A stretch of 64,000 nt of DNA from Pantoea sp. CCBC3-3-1 (GTDB lineage Bacteria > Pseudomonadota > Gammaproteobacteria > Enterobacterales > Enterobacteriaceae): the NCBI RefSeq assembly GCF_007981265.1, contig NZ_CP034363.1, positions 744,001 through 808,000 of the forward strand, given 5' to 3'. Shown piece by piece: positions 51,522-61,352 of this stretch (positions are counted from its first letter, which is position 1; each line of letters starts with the position of its first letter). Under the pieces are notes generated by a model. That model searched no databases. It was not told the origin of the DNA and was given only the letters and a program-made list of their open reading frames with translations. Position numbers and translations under genes: made by a program.

Positions 51522-53905
51522 ATAATGTTATGGATCAGCTTTATCCCCGCATTCATCGTCTGCGAACGCGTTATTTACAGGCGAAACCTTTTATCTCCGC
51601 AACCCGGGCCAGAGCCGTTACCGAAATTTATCGCCGCTATCCAGGCATGCCAACGCTATTGCTCCGCGCAATGGCATTTCGCCGTGCCTGTCAGCTTGCG
51701 CCGCTGGTGATTCAGGACGATGAATTGATTATCAGTCATCCGGCCGGTGCAGCCCGGGGAGGCGAAGTGTCGCCGGAAATCGCCTGGCGTTGGGTGGCGG
51801 ATGAGCTCGATACCATGTCCACTCGCGCTCAGGATCCGTACGAAATCAGCGATGAGGTTAAGCGCGAACTGCGTGAAGACATTTTCCCTTTCTGGCAGGG
51901 GCGCTCACTGGATGAGGTGGCGGAAACGCAGCTGCGTCATGCCGGGCTGTGGGAGTGGAGTACCGATGACGGCATCTGCGACCTCAGCATCAAAACCCAG
52001 AACGGCGGCGGTGATACCTGTCCCGGCTACGATATTATTTTGCTGAAAAAAGGGCTGGGCGGCGTGGCGGACGAGGCTCGCGCAGCATTAGGTGGCTTAT
52101 CGCCAACCTGTCCTGACGATCAGGATAAACAGGTTTTTTACGAAGCGGTGATTGAAACCTGTGAAGGCGTGAAAGATTATGCCAACCGCTATGCCGATTA
52201 TGCCCAGCAGCTGGCAGAACAGGCAGTGGATGGCCAGCGCAGAGCGGAGCTGATAAAACTGGCGCACATTTGCCGCCGCGTGCCGGAACATCCGCCAGAA
52301 AATTTCTATGAAGCATTACAGGCGATTTGGTTCGCTCAGTCGCTGTTCATTCTGGAAGAGAACCAGACGGGGATTTCGCTGGGTCGTGTCGATCAATATC
52401 TGTGGCCGCTTCTTGCGGCGGATCTGGCGTCTGGCGAGTTAACCGAAGCAAAAGCGGAAGAGTTGCTGTGCTGCTGGATGATTAAAATGTCCGAATGCAT
52501 GTGGATTTGCAGCGCCAGTTCCGCCATGTACTTTGCGGGTTATCAGCCTTTCGTCAACCTTGTGGTCGGCGGGCAAAAACGCGAGGGCGGCGATGCGACC
52601 AATCCTCTGACCCTGCTGATTATGGACTGTTCCCGCAAGCTGAAAATTTATCAGCCGAGCCTGGCGGTGCGTATTCACAATCAGTCACCGCAGCCGTTTA
52701 TGCGCAAAATCGTCGAGGTTATTCGGGCAGGCATCGGTTTCCCGGCCTGCCATTTTGACGACGCCCACATCAAAATGATGCTGCGTAAAGGCTTCGATTA
52801 TGAAGATGCGCGCGATTACTGTCTGATGGGCTGCGTGGAGCCGCAGCGATCGGGCCGTATTTATCAGTGGACATCGGTGGGGTATACCACCTTTACCTGC
52901 GCAATTGAGCTGGCGCTGAACAATGGCAAAACGGCCAGCGGTTCTCAGGTTGGGCCACTGACCGGCGAGCCGGGCGAACTCACCACCTATGCTGCTTTTG
53001 AAGCGGCGGTAAAACAGCAGTTAAGCCATATCGTCCGGCAGGCCGCCAGAGCCACGCTGATGATGCAGAAACTGCACCGGGATCTGGCCCCTAAGCCGCT
53101 GATTTCCTGTCTGGTAGAAGGCTGTGTTGAGCAGGGTAAAGATGTGATGCACGGCGGGGCGATGGTCAATAATGGCCCGGGCCTGATCTGGACCGGCATG
53201 GCGGACTATGCCAACGCCATGATGGCGATGCGCGAGCTGGTTTACACCCAGCACAAGGTTACGCCTGAGCAAATGGTGCAGGCGCTTCACGATAATTTTG
53301 ACGGTCATGAATCGCTCCGCTCCGCATGCCTGAACGTAGCGAAATTTGGCAACGATATTGCCGAAGTTGATTACATCGCCCGGGATCTGATCCGCTTTAT
53401 CGAGCAGCAGCATCGGCAGTACCGGATGCTGTATGGCCCGTTCACTCACGGTACGCTGTCGATCTCTAACAACACGCCATTTGGTCTGGCGACCGGCGCG
53501 CTGCCCAGCGGACGTCTGGCGGGCATGCCGCTGGCTGACGGGATCAGTCCTTCCCAGCAGACCGATTATGCCGGACCCACTGCCATCGTGAATTCCGTTG
53601 GGCGTATTAACGTCGAAGAGATGGAAATTGGGATGGTGCATAACTTTAAGCTGCTGCATGGCATTCTGGACACTGATGAGGGCGAACAGGGGTTAATTAC
53701 CCTGCTGCGTAGCGCCAGTATGCTGGGCAATGCGCAGATGCAGTTTAGCTACGTGGATGACGAGACGCTGCGTAAAGCACAGGAAAACCCGGAGGCTTAC
53801 CGCAATCTGATGATCAGAGTTGCGGGTTACAGCGCATTCTTCGTTGAACTCAGTCGTGAGGTCCAGGATGAAATTATCAGCCGCACCCAGTTGCAGCAGT
53901 TCTGA
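51518..53905 (+). CDS. cutC: Choline trimethylamine-lyase-like glycyl radical enzyme
   Basis: Predicted to cleave choline to trimethylamine and acetaldehyde anaerobically by radical chemistry. CutC-type active-site residues are readable: GGGDTCPGYD (Asp166), the AMYFAGYQPF segment (Phe), thiyl Cys439 and Glu441 in MGCVEPQRSGR, and Thr452 in YQWTSVGYTTF. The radical Gly770 is in RVAGYSAFF near the C-terminus. It is 795 residues; the N-terminus starts directly with the PFL domain and lacks the longer extension of microcompartment-associated CutC. No shell, aldehyde or alcohol dehydrogenase genes are near. It could be another GRE dehydratase/lyase, but the C-V-E-P-Q..GR..QWTS block is characteristic of choline lyase. 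Confidence 0.87.
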   Translation: MNNVMDQLYPRIHRLRTRYLQAKPFISATRARAVTEIYRRYPGMPTLLLRAMAFRRACQLAPLVIQDDELIISHPAGAARGGEVSPEIAWRWVADELDTMSTRAQDPYEISDEVKRELREDIFPFWQGRSLDEVAETQLRHAGLWEWSTDDGICDLSIKTQNGGGDTCPGYDIILLKKGLGGVADEARAALGGLSPTCPDDQDKQVFYEAVIETCEGVKDYANRYADYAQQLAEQAVDGQRRAELIKLAHICRRVPEHPPENFYEALQAIWFAQSLFILEENQTGISLGRVDQYLWPLLAADLASGELTEAKAEELLCCWMIKMSECMWICSASSAMYFAGYQPFVNLVVGGQKREGGDATNPLTLLIMDCSRKLKIYQPSLAVRIHNQSPQPFMRKIVEVIRAGIGFPACHFDDAHIKMMLRKGFDYEDARDYCLMGCVEPQRSGRIYQWTSVGYTTFTCAIELALNNGKTASGSQVGPLTGEPGELTTYAAFEAAVKQQLSHIVRQAARATLMMQKLHRDLAPKPLISCLVEGCVEQGKDVMHGGAMVNNGPGLIWTGMADYANAMMAMRELVYTQHKVTPEQMVQALHDNFDGHESLRSACLNVAKFGNDIAEVDYIARDLIRFIEQQHRQYRMLYGPFTHGTLSISNNTPFGLATGALPSGRLAGMPLADGISPSQQTDYAGPTAIVNSVGRINVEEMEIGMVHNFKLLHGILDTDEGEQGLITLLRSASMLGNAQMQFSYVDDETLRKAQENPEAYRNLMIRVAGYSAFFVELSREVQDEIISRTQLQQF

Positions 53906-54821
53906 GGTGAACAGCTCAGGCATCGTCTTTAATATCCAGCGCTTTTCACTGCATGACGGACCGGGCGTACGCACGGTGGTGTTTCTGAAAGGTTGCCAGA
54001 TGGCGTGTGCATGGTGTGCCAACCCGGAAAGCCTGTCGGGCCAGCCGGAAGTCTTATTTGACGGCCAGCGATGTCGCCACTCGCAATGCTGGCAGCGTTG
54101 TCCGGGCAAAGCTGCGCAGGGAAAATTTGTGAAGGCGGGCTATGCTGACTGGCCGGATGATGAGGATTGCCCGGCGGCGGCGATCCGTAATATTGGTAAC
54201 CGGCTAAGCGTGGAGCAGGTCATGCAGACGGTCATTGCCGATGAACTCTATTACCGAACGTCTGGCGGCGGTATGACGCTCAGCGGCGGTGAAATCGCCC
54301 TTCAGCCCGTCTTTTCACGCTTGCTATTACAAACGGCCAGGCAGGAAGGGATCCATACCGCGGTGGAGACGTCCGGTTTTGCCTCATGGCCGCTGTTATG
54401 GCAGGCCTGTGAGGCCAGCCAGCTGGTATTGTTCGACCTGAAGCTGGCCGACGAGAAACGGCATCAGCGGTATACCGGCGTCAGTAATCGCAGCATTTTA
54501 AGCAATTTGCAAAAGATGCTTGATGAAGCAATCCCGCTGCGCATTCGCATCCCGGTGATCCCGGAAGTGAATGACAGTCTGGAAGAAGCGGAGAATATGA
54601 TGGCGCTGATCGCCAGCATAACCCGCGGAAAGTCTGCTTTTCGCGGTATCGATCTGCTGCCTTATCACAACTTTGGCCTGCGGAAATATACTCTCTCTGG
54701 CAAAACCTGTGCTTATGAAGAGATGCATCCCGACCACGGCAAGCCGCAGGTAGAGCGTCTGGTCAACGCGGCGAATAAGTACGGTTTATCCACCGTGACT
54801 TTGTCGCACTGCATTGGCTGA
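53868..54821 (+). CDS. cutD: Glycyl-radical enzyme activating enzyme (radical SAM)
   Basis: Installs the glycyl radical on the adjacent lyase using SAM and a [4Fe-4S] cluster. The FNIQRFSLHDGPGVRTVVFLKGC block leads into the CX3CX2C cluster motif GCQMACAWCANPES. GGGMTLSGGEIALQ and DLKLADEKRHQRYTGVSN are standard for the family. The insert after the radical-SAM cluster usually carries two ferredoxin-type clusters. Here it has only four Cys (RCRHSQCWQRCP and EDCPAAA), enough for at most one. ATG 53868 behind GAGG is preferred (38-bp overlap with cutC); GTG 53907 is an alternative. It is 317 residues. Confidence 0.88.
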   Translation: MKLSAAPSCSSSEVNSSGIVFNIQRFSLHDGPGVRTVVFLKGCQMACAWCANPESLSGQPEVLFDGQRCRHSQCWQRCPGKAAQGKFVKAGYADWPDDEDCPAAAIRNIGNRLSVEQVMQTVIADELYYRTSGGGMTLSGGEIALQPVFSRLLLQTARQEGIHTAVETSGFASWPLLWQACEASQLVLFDLKLADEKRHQRYTGVSNRSILSNLQKMLDEAIPLRIRIPVIPEVNDSLEEAENMMALIASITRGKSAFRGIDLLPYHNFGLRKYTLSGKTCAYEEMHPDHGKPQVERLVNAANKYGLSTVTLSHCIG

Positions 54822-54847
54822 AAAGGCAACAAAACCACATGGACGGG

Positions 54848-54873
54848 AGTCCGGCCTGGCGCCGGACTTTTTT
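54848..54873 (+). terminator. Terminator of the cut operon
   Basis: AGTCCGGC (54848-54855) pairs with GCCGGACT (54861-54868), followed by TTTTTT (to 54873). A clear intrinsic terminator 27 bp after cutD. Confidence 0.92.
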
Positions 54874-54906
54874 ATTTATGGGGGCTAAAACGCGACGGCA
54901 GCAGCA

Positions 54907-55560
54907 TTAAAAGTCCGCAGGCTGACGGAAAGTCATGGGCGTTTGGTATTGCGGATGGGTGATGGTGAGCATCTCTGCATGCAGCTGAAGACGTGGTGCC
55001 ATCGCTCTGGCTTCGTCGTGCGCGTAAAAATTGTCACCCAGAATAGGATGGCCCAGCGCCAGCATATGCACTCTTAACTGATGCGAACGGCCAGTAATCG
55101 GCTTGAGCAAAACCCGTGCGCTGTTATCAGCGGCATAGTCCAGCACTTCATATTCCGTTTGTGCCGCTTTGCCGGTTTCAAAACAGACTTTCTGTTTTGG
55201 TCGCTGCGGCCAGTCGCAAATCAGAGGCAGGTCGATCAGGCCTTTATCTTTCTCAGGATGCCCCCAGACGCGCGCCACATAGGTTTTTTTCGGCTCGCGT
55301 TCACGGAACTGGCGTTTCAGTTCGCGCTCGGCGGCTTTGGTCAGCGCAACGATAATCACGCCGCTGGTGGCCATATCCAGCCGGTGCACCGATTCAGCGT
55401 CGGGGAAGTCACGCTGGATGCGGGTCATCACGCTGTCTTTATGTTCAGGCAGGCGGCCGGGTACGGACAGCAGTCCGCTGGGCTTGTTGACCACCATAAT
55501 ATATTCATCCTGATACAGAATATGTAGCCAGGGCTCTTGCGGAGGATTGTAGGGTTCCAT
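54907..55560 (-). CDS. rluA: Dual-specificity tRNA/23S rRNA pseudouridine synthase RluA
   Basis: Makes pseudouridine at 23S rRNA position 746 and position 32 of some tRNAs. The family motif with catalytic Asp is SVHRLDMATSGVIIVALTK (about residue 64), with VNKPSGLLSVPG and PITGRSHQLRVHMLALGHPILGD following. The ATG at 55560 (217 residues, MEPYNPPQEPW) has AGG at the right distance; ATG 55566 is an alternative. The frame is open upstream through the hairpin repeat but without family similarity. The hairpin repeat at 55576-55595 lies immediately upstream of the ribosome binding site. Confidence 0.95.
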   Translation of the reverse strand: MEPYNPPQEPWLHILYQDEYIMVVNKPSGLLSVPGRLPEHKDSVMTRIQRDFPDAESVHRLDMATSGVIIVALTKAAERELKRQFREREPKKTYVARVWGHPEKDKGLIDLPLICDWPQRPKQKVCFETGKAAQTEYEVLDYAADNSARVLLKPITGRSHQLRVHMLALGHPILGDNFYAHDEARAMAPRLQLHAEMLTITHPQYQTPMTFRQPADF

Positions 55561-55575
55561 CTTCATGCCTGTATC

Positions 55576-55595
55576 AGGGCGGCCTGCGCCGCCCT
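55576..55595. repeat. 20-bp hairpin direct repeat, left copy
   Basis: AGGGCGGCCTGCGCCGCCCT, exactly repeated at 55749-55768. Each copy folds as a GC-rich hairpin (GGGCGGC/GCCGCCC). This copy sits 16 bp upstream of the rluA start codon on the minus strand. Confidence 0.9.
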
Positions 55596-55602
55596 GAGGT
55601 TG

Positions 55603-55741
55603 TTGACACAGTGCCGGTGCGAGGAACACGGGCCTTCCACAAAGGCGCAAAAAGCGGCGTCTATGCCAGCTCGACCTGGGCCTTCCATGGCCCAGGACGC
55701 TTTGTTCCAGGTCCGTGTTCCTCTCACTTTAAGTTTGTCAG
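55603..55741 (+). repeat. 139-bp palindromic dispersed repeat, copy B
   Basis: The same element as 17381-17519 in opposite orientation, with no gaps and about 80% identity by manual alignment. The outer arms GAGGAACACGGGCC and GGTCCGTGTTCCTC, the AAAGCG/CGCTTT stem and the inner CTGGGCC/GGCCCAG hairpin are better paired than in copy A. The unchanged apex region ATGCCAGCTC is shared. It lies between rapA and rluA, both on the minus strand, bracketed by the 20-bp direct repeats. It has no coding capacity. Confidence 0.85.
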
Positions 55742-55748
55742 CTGTCTG

Positions 55749-55768
55749 AGGGCGGCCTGCGCCGCCCT
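55749..55768. repeat. 20-bp hairpin direct repeat, right copy
   Basis: Identical to 55576-55595. It is 8 bp downstream of the rapA stop on the minus strand, where it could act as a terminator hairpin, though the following bases are not T-rich. Confidence 0.9.
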
Positions 55769-55775
55769 TTAGGTG

Positions 55776-58682
55776 TTACTGATGCGTCACAACAATCAGG
55801 CGCAGCGCGTCAAGGCGCCAGCCCGCGTCATTCAGCGCTTCCAGCACCTGCTCACGATTGCTTTCCAGCGCGTCAATTTCATCCTGACGAATGTTAGGAT
55901 TGACCGCGCTTAAGGCTTCCAGACGCGACAGCTCAGCGCTGAGTTTTTCGTTCGCTTCCTGACGGGCAACGTCAATCAGCTTACGGGCTTCTTCCGCCGC
56001 CTGATCTTCCGCCAGCTTCAGGATTTCATGGACATCCTGCTGCACGGCGTTCACCAGCTTGCTGCCGGTATGGCGGTTTACGGCATTCAGCTGACGGTTA
56101 AAGCTTTCGAACTCCACTTTGCCCGCCAGGTTGGTGCCTTTACGGTCAACCAGCATGCGCACCGGCGTTGGCGGCAGGAAGCGGGTCAGCTGTAAGTGCT
56201 TCGGCGCCTGCGCTTCCACCACGTAGATCAGCTCAACCAACAGCGTGCCGACCGGCAGCGCTTTGTTCTTCAGCAGAGAGAGCGCACAGCTTCCGGTATC
56301 GCCCGACAGGATCAGATCCAGGCCGTTGCGGATAATCGGGTGTTCCCAGGTAACGTACTGTGCGTCTTCACGCGACAGCGCCTGACCACGATCGAAGGTG
56401 ATGGTGCAGCCATCTTCCGGCAGGCCAGGGAAATCCGGCACCAGCATATGGTCGCCAGGCGTCAGTACAATCAGGTTATCGCTGCGATCTTCCTGATTGA
56501 TACCCACGATATCGAACAGGTTCAGCGCAAAATTAACCAGTTCTATATCGTTATCCTGTTCGCCGATTTTCTCTGCCAGCGCCTGGGCTTTTTCGCCGCC
56601 GTTGGAGTTCAGTTCCAGCAGGCGGTCGCGTCCCTGTTCCAGCTGGCTTTTCAGCTCGTCGTGCTGCTTACGGCATTCGTGGATAAACTCGTCCAGCCCT
56701 TCGGTATTTTCGGGCGAGGCCAGATAATCGACCAGTCGAGCGCTGACTTTATCGTAAACAGCGCGGCCGGTCGGGCAGGTGTGCTCGAAAGCGTCCAGCC
56801 CTTCGTGATACCAGCGTACCAGCACGGACTGCGCGGTTTTTTCCAGATAAGGCACGTGGATCTTAATATCATGTGCCTGGCCGATACGGTCGAGACGACC
56901 AATACGCTGTTCCAGCAAATCGGGGTTAGACGGCAGATCGAACATCACCATCTGGCTGGCGAACTGGAAGTTACGGCCTTCGGAACCGATCTCCGAGCAG
57001 AGCAGCACCTGAGCGCCATCTTCTTCAGAAGCAAACCAGGCCGAAGCGCGGTCACGCTCGATAATCGACAGTCCTTCGTGGAATACGGCGGCACGAATGC
57101 CTTCGCGCTCGCGCAGAACCTGTTCCAATTGCAGCGCAGTGGTCGCTTTGGCGCAAATTACCAGCACTTTATGATCGCGGTTGCTGGTCAAAAAGCCCAT
57201 CAGCCATTCGACGCGCGGATCGAAGTTCCACCAGGTGCCGCTATCGCCTTCAAATTCCTGATAGATTTGCTCAGGGTAAAGCATGTCGCGCGCGCGCTCA
57301 TCGGCCGCTTTACGCGCGCCCATAATGCCGGAAACTTTAATGGCGGTCTGATACTGCGTTGGCAGCGGCAGGCGAATCTGATGCAGCTCGCGTTTTGGGA
57401 AGCCCTTCACGCCGTTACGGGTGTTACGGAACAGCACGCGGCTGGTGCCGTGGCGATCCATCAGCATGCTGATCAGCTCCTGACGTGCTTCCAGCTTGCC
57501 TTCACGATCGCTGTTAGCAACCTGCAACAGCGGCTCGATATCCTGCTCGCCCATCAGATCGTTCAGCATATTCATCTGCTGCTGATCGATAGCCTTGTCG
57601 GCCAGCAGGCCGGAAACGGCGTCCGCAATGGGACGGAAGTGCTGCTGCTCTTCAACAAAGGCGTCAAAATCGTGGAAGCGATCCGGATCGAGCAGCCGCA
57701 GACGGGCAAAGTGGCTCTCAAGACCCAGCTGTTCCGGCGTTGCGGTCAACAGCAGTACGCCCGGGATCTGCTCGGCTAGCTGTTCAATCACCTGATATTC
57801 ACGGCTTGGCTGACCTTCTTCCCACGCCAGGTGGTGCGCTTCGTCGACGATCAGCAAATCCCATTCGGCTTCCGCCAGCATTTCCAGACGCTGCTTGTTA
57901 CGGCGGACAAAATCGAGCGAGCAGATAACCAGCTGTTCGGTATCGAAAGCATTGTCGCTGTCCAGGCGCGCCTGCGCGTAGCGATCGTCATCGAACAGGG
58001 CGAAACGCAGGTTAAAGCGGCGCAGCATTTCAACCAGCCACTGGTGCTGAAGGGTTTCTGGCACCACGATCAGCACGCGTTCGGCGCGGCCTGCCAGCAG
58101 CTGCTGGTGGATAATCATCCCGGCTTCGATGGTTTTACCCAGACCGACTTCATCCGCCAGCAGCACGCGTGGTGCATGACGACGGCCCACATCATGAGCA
58201 ATGTGCAGCTGATGAGGGATCAGACTGGTACGCATGCCGCGCAGGCCGCTGACCGCCAGGCGGTACTGTTCGCTCTGATATTTACGGGCACGAAAACGCA
58301 GGGCAAAGCGATCCATACGATCGAGCTGGCCGGCAAACAGGCGATCCTGCGGTTTGCTGAACACCAGCTTACTGTCAAGCATCACCTCGCGCATCAGCAC
58401 GCCAGACTCGCCCGTATCCAGACGCGTACCAAGATAGGCGACCAGACCATTTTCAGTAATCACTTCAACAACTTCCAGCTGCCAGCCTTCGTGACTGGTG
58501 ATGGTGTCGCCCGGGTTGAAGATCACACGAGTAATAGGAGAATCATTTCTGGCGTAAAGACGGTTTTCACCGGTGGCGGGGAAAAGCAGCGTCACCATGC
58601 GCGTGTCTACCGCGACGATGGTTCCCAATCCCAATTCGCTTTCCGTATCGCTGATCCAGCGTTGACCAAGTGTAAAAGGCAT
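55776..58682 (-). CDS. rapA: RNA polymerase-associated ATPase RapA (HepA)
   Basis: Swi2/Snf2-type ATPase that recycles stalled RNA polymerase. N-terminal tudor-like domains ([20 protein letters not shown]) precede the helicase core: motif [18 protein letters not shown] (about residues 170-187), motif [11 protein letters not shown], motif [13 protein letters not shown], and motif [14 protein letters not shown] with [15 protein letters not shown]. It is 968 residues, the same as E. coli. It lies downstream of polB in the same direction. Confidence 0.98.
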   Translation of the reverse strand: MPFTLGQRWISDTESELGLGTIVAVDTRMVTLLFPATGENRLYARNDSPITRVIFNPGDTITSHEGWQLEVVEVITENGLVAYLGTRLDTGESGVLMREVMLDSKLVFSKPQDRLFAGQLDRMDRFALRFRARKYQSEQYRLAVSGLRGMRTSLIPHQLHIAHDVGRRHAPRVLLADEVGLGKTIEAGMIIHQQLLAGRAERVLIVVPETLQHQWLVEMLRRFNLRFALFDDDRYAQARLDSDNAFDTEQLVICSLDFVRRNKQRLEMLAEAEWDLLIVDEAHHLAWEEGQPSREYQVIEQLAEQIPGVLLLTATPEQLGLESHFARLRLLDPDRFHDFDAFVEEQQHFRPIADAVSGLLADKAIDQQQMNMLNDLMGEQDIEPLLQVANSDREGKLEARQELISMLMDRHGTSRVLFRNTRNGVKGFPKRELHQIRLPLPTQYQTAIKVSGIMGARKAADERARDMLYPEQIYQEFEGDSGTWWNFDPRVEWLMGFLTSNRDHKVLVICAKATTALQLEQVLREREGIRAAVFHEGLSIIERDRASAWFASEEDGAQVLLCSEIGSEGRNFQFASQMVMFDLPSNPDLLEQRIGRLDRIGQAHDIKIHVPYLEKTAQSVLVRWYHEGLDAFEHTCPTGRAVYDKVSARLVDYLASPENTEGLDEFIHECRKQHDELKSQLEQGRDRLLELNSNGGEKAQALAEKIGEQDNDIELVNFALNLFDIVGINQEDRSDNLIVLTPGDHMLVPDFPGLPEDGCTITFDRGQALSREDAQYVTWEHPIIRNGLDLILSGDTGSCALSLLKNKALPVGTLLVELIYVVEAQAPKHLQLTRFLPPTPVRMLVDRKGTNLAGKVEFESFNRQLNAVNRHTGSKLVNAVQQDVHEILKLAEDQAAEEARKLIDVARQEANEKLSAELSRLEALSAVNPNIRQDEIDALESNREQVLEALNDAGWRLDALRLIVVTHQ

Positions 58683-58817
58683 AGATATTCGGCTCGATTC
58701 TCGTAGAGGTTGTTTCAGGCAATAGCACTACCGCCCGGCACTCTGTGCCCGGCAAAATACAATTCAGATAGTCAGGAAGGGCGCTATGGTACTGGAAGGT
58801 GGCGCGTTCGTCACCTG

Positions 58818-61178
58818 TCAAAAAAGCCCCAACTGACCAGTTACCAGTGTAGCAAAGTCATCCTGCACAAAAGGAAGAATCCCCTCAGCGACTGGCTGTA
58901 GCTGGCGTGAGAGGTAATGTTCGTAGTCCAGTGGCGTGATGCGAACCTCCAGCGGTTCCGGGCCGGACGTTGCCATCACATAGCGAATTTTTCCGCCTTT
59001 CTGATATTGCAGAGGCCGTCCCAGCTTCTGATTTTGCTCATCGGCAATCCGCGCAGCCCGCACGTGAGGCGGTACGTTGCGCTGATATTCATCCAGCGGA
59101 CGTCGCAGCCTTTTACTGTAGGTTAGCTGTTCGTCCAGCTCGCCATCCAGCAGCTGGCGAACGGTTTCGCGAATATAATCCTGATAAGGCTGCTGTTTAA
59201 AAATTCTGAGGTAGAGTTCCTGCTGAAATTTTTTGGCCAGCGGCGTCCAGTCGGTTCGTACCGTTTCCAGCCCTTTAAACACCATGCGTTCCTGTTCGCC
59301 TTCGCGGATCAGTCCGGCATAGCGTTTTTTGCTGCCCTGTTCCGCGCCGCGAATGGTGGGCATTAAAAAGCGGCAGAAATGGGTTTCATACTCCAGTTCC
59401 AGCGCGCTGGTCAGGTTTAGCGTTTCCCGCAGATGCGTTTGCCACCAGGCATTCACTTTTTCCACCAGCTGCTGGCCAATGGCTGCCGCTGAAGCCTCAT
59501 CATGTGGCGTTTTCAACCAGACAAAGGTGGAGTCCGTGTCGCCGTAAATCACGTCATAGCCTTCGGCCTCTACCAGTTCTTTGGTCTGGCGCATGATCTC
59601 ATGGCCTCGCATCGTAATGGAGGAAGCCAGGCGCGGATCGAAAAAGCGACAGGCGCTGGTGCCCAGCACGCCGTACAGCGCATTCATAATGATTTTCAGC
59701 GCCTGAGAAAGCGGCTTGTTGCCCTGTTTTTTCGCCGCTTCACGGCCCTGCGAAATCTGACTGACAATTTCCGGCAGGCAATGCGTAGTCCGGGAAAAAC
59801 GCGCGCCGCGAAAGCCGTTGACCGAGTCCGCCTCGTCAGGGTGGGCCAGGCCTTCGACCAGCCCGACAGGGTCGATCAGAAAGGTGCGAATAATCGAGGG
59901 ATAAAGGCTTTTGTAATCCAGCACCAGCACCAAATCGTACAGTCCGGGCCGGGAATCCATCACGTAGCCGCCGGGGCTGGCTTCCGGCGCCACTTCGCCA
60001 ATACCTGGCGCCACAAATCCGGCGCGGTGCATGCGAGGCAAATAAAGATGGCTGAAAGAGGCAACCGAGCCGCCGTGACGATCGACAGGTAAACCGTTGA
60101 CGGTTGCGCGCTCAAGCAGAAACGGCATCAGATCGGTGTGCTGAAAAATGCGTGTTACCAGCTCGCAGTCTTTTAAATTGTAATGGGCGAGCGCGGGTTT
60201 GTTTTCGGCAAAGCGCTGGTCAATCTCCTGCATTCGGTCCCAGGGATTGTTAATGGCTTTGCCTTCGCCTAACAGCTCGCGCGAGACGGATTCGAGACTG
60301 AATGAGGCAAAATCCCAGAAAGCGGATTTGAGGGCGTCAATACCGTCAATAATTAACCGTCCGGTCGCCTGAGCAAAAAAGATCCCTGGCTTGAAGCCGT
60401 GCTCGCGCCACTCCAGCGTCTCATTATTACGACCCAGCCGCAGCGGAATACCGTAGCGATCGGCATGCTTTTGCAACATGCGCAGGTCAAACTGCACCAC
60501 GTTCCAGCCAATCAGCACGTCAGGGTCATGTTTCAAAAACCAGGCATTGAGTTTTTCCAGCAGCTGCGGGCGGCTGGCGACGTATTCCAGATTGAAATCC
60601 AGCTTGCTGGCATCGCCATTCTCCGGCCCCAGCATATACACGTCACGCTGGCCGCAGCCTTCCAGACCAATGCAGTAGAGTTCACCGTGGCGGGTGGTTT
60701 CAATGTCCAGCGAGACCCATTTCAGCGGCGGACGGTAAGTCGGATTAGGTTTGAGGCGGGCGTCGACCAGGCTGTTACCGCGAGGCTGGCCGCTGAACCA
60801 CACGGGAGCGGTAATAAACCGTTCCATCAGGAAACGTTCCGGCGGGCGGATATCCGCTTCATACACCATCACGCCATTTTCCCGCAGCAGCTTTTCCAGT
60901 TTTTGCAGCTGGCGATACTGTTTACAGTAAATAGCGGTGACCGGACGCTGCCGGAAGTCTTTCAGATTAAGCGGCACCAGCCGATAGTCGCGCTCATGCG
61001 TAAGGAGCGCTTCGGCCTGAGCAAGCTGCTGCTGAGGAAGAAAAGCCACCGACTCCTGCACGGGCAATACCACCCGCTGCGGGCCGGCATCGGTCGCCAG
61101 CCACAGAACAATCTCCGTCCCGGACGGCGTGTCCCGCCAGTGGCGGGTAAGCAGAAAGCCTGCGCGTGCGTCGTTCAC
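58818..61178 (-). CDS. polB: DNA polymerase II
   Basis: SOS-inducible family B polymerase with 3'-5' exonuclease. Exo motifs: [12 protein letters not shown] (Exo I), [13 protein letters not shown] (Exo II). Polymerase motifs: [14 protein letters not shown] (motif A), [12 protein letters not shown] (motif B), [13 protein letters not shown] (motif C, DTDS catalytic Asp pair). The C-terminus ends TGQLGLF, resembling the clamp-binding peptide. It is 786 residues (E. coli 783). The start is GTG at 61178 behind AAGGG. Confidence 0.97.
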   Translation of the reverse strand: MNDARAGFLLTRHWRDTPSGTEIVLWLATDAGPQRVVLPVQESVAFLPQQQLAQAEALLTHERDYRLVPLNLKDFRQRPVTAIYCKQYRQLQKLEKLLRENGVMVYEADIRPPERFLMERFITAPVWFSGQPRGNSLVDARLKPNPTYRPPLKWVSLDIETTRHGELYCIGLEGCGQRDVYMLGPENGDASKLDFNLEYVASRPQLLEKLNAWFLKHDPDVLIGWNVVQFDLRMLQKHADRYGIPLRLGRNNETLEWREHGFKPGIFFAQATGRLIIDGIDALKSAFWDFASFSLESVSRELLGEGKAINNPWDRMQEIDQRFAENKPALAHYNLKDCELVTRIFQHTDLMPFLLERATVNGLPVDRHGGSVASFSHLYLPRMHRAGFVAPGIGEVAPEASPGGYVMDSRPGLYDLVLVLDYKSLYPSIIRTFLIDPVGLVEGLAHPDEADSVNGFRGARFSRTTHCLPEIVSQISQGREAAKKQGNKPLSQALKIIMNALYGVLGTSACRFFDPRLASSITMRGHEIMRQTKELVEAEGYDVIYGDTDSTFVWLKTPHDEASAAAIGQQLVEKVNAWWQTHLRETLNLTSALELEYETHFCRFLMPTIRGAEQGSKKRYAGLIREGEQERMVFKGLETVRTDWTPLAKKFQQELYLRIFKQQPYQDYIRETVRQLLDGELDEQLTYSKRLRRPLDEYQRNVPPHVRAARIADEQNQKLGRPLQYQKGGKIRYVMATSGPEPLEVRITPLDYEHYLSRQLQPVAEGILPFVQDDFATLVTGQLGLF

Positions 61179-61216
61179 CAGATGCCCTTATTGCTGTCAC
61201 AATGAACAAGGATAAC

Positions 61217-61232
61217 ATGTTCATTTATACAG
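61217..61232. promoter_or_regulatory. Candidate LexA (SOS) box of polB
   Basis: On the minus strand CTGT-ATAAATGA-ACAT, against the consensus CTGT-N8-ACAG: the left half is perfect and one base differs in the right half. It lies 39 bp upstream of the polB GTG. polB is a known LexA-regulated gene in E. coli. Confidence 0.7.
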
Positions 61233-61352
61233 TGTCTCCCGCCTTATCCATGTCGTTATCGCTTGCGTCAGTATTCGCATACAAATCAGCGCTTGACGCC
61301 ATTCAGCCAGCTCAGGACAATCCGGGATCCTGTTACAGAAAATGTGAAAAGT

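Noticed and set aside
53820..53867. Earlier in-frame start for cutD
   Set aside because: It would lie deeper in cutC with no ribosome binding site and add residues not typical of activases.
56196..57779. 527-codon plus-strand open frame inside rapA
   Set aside because: Antisense shadow of a highly conserved gene with GC-biased codons; the product is not protein-family-like.
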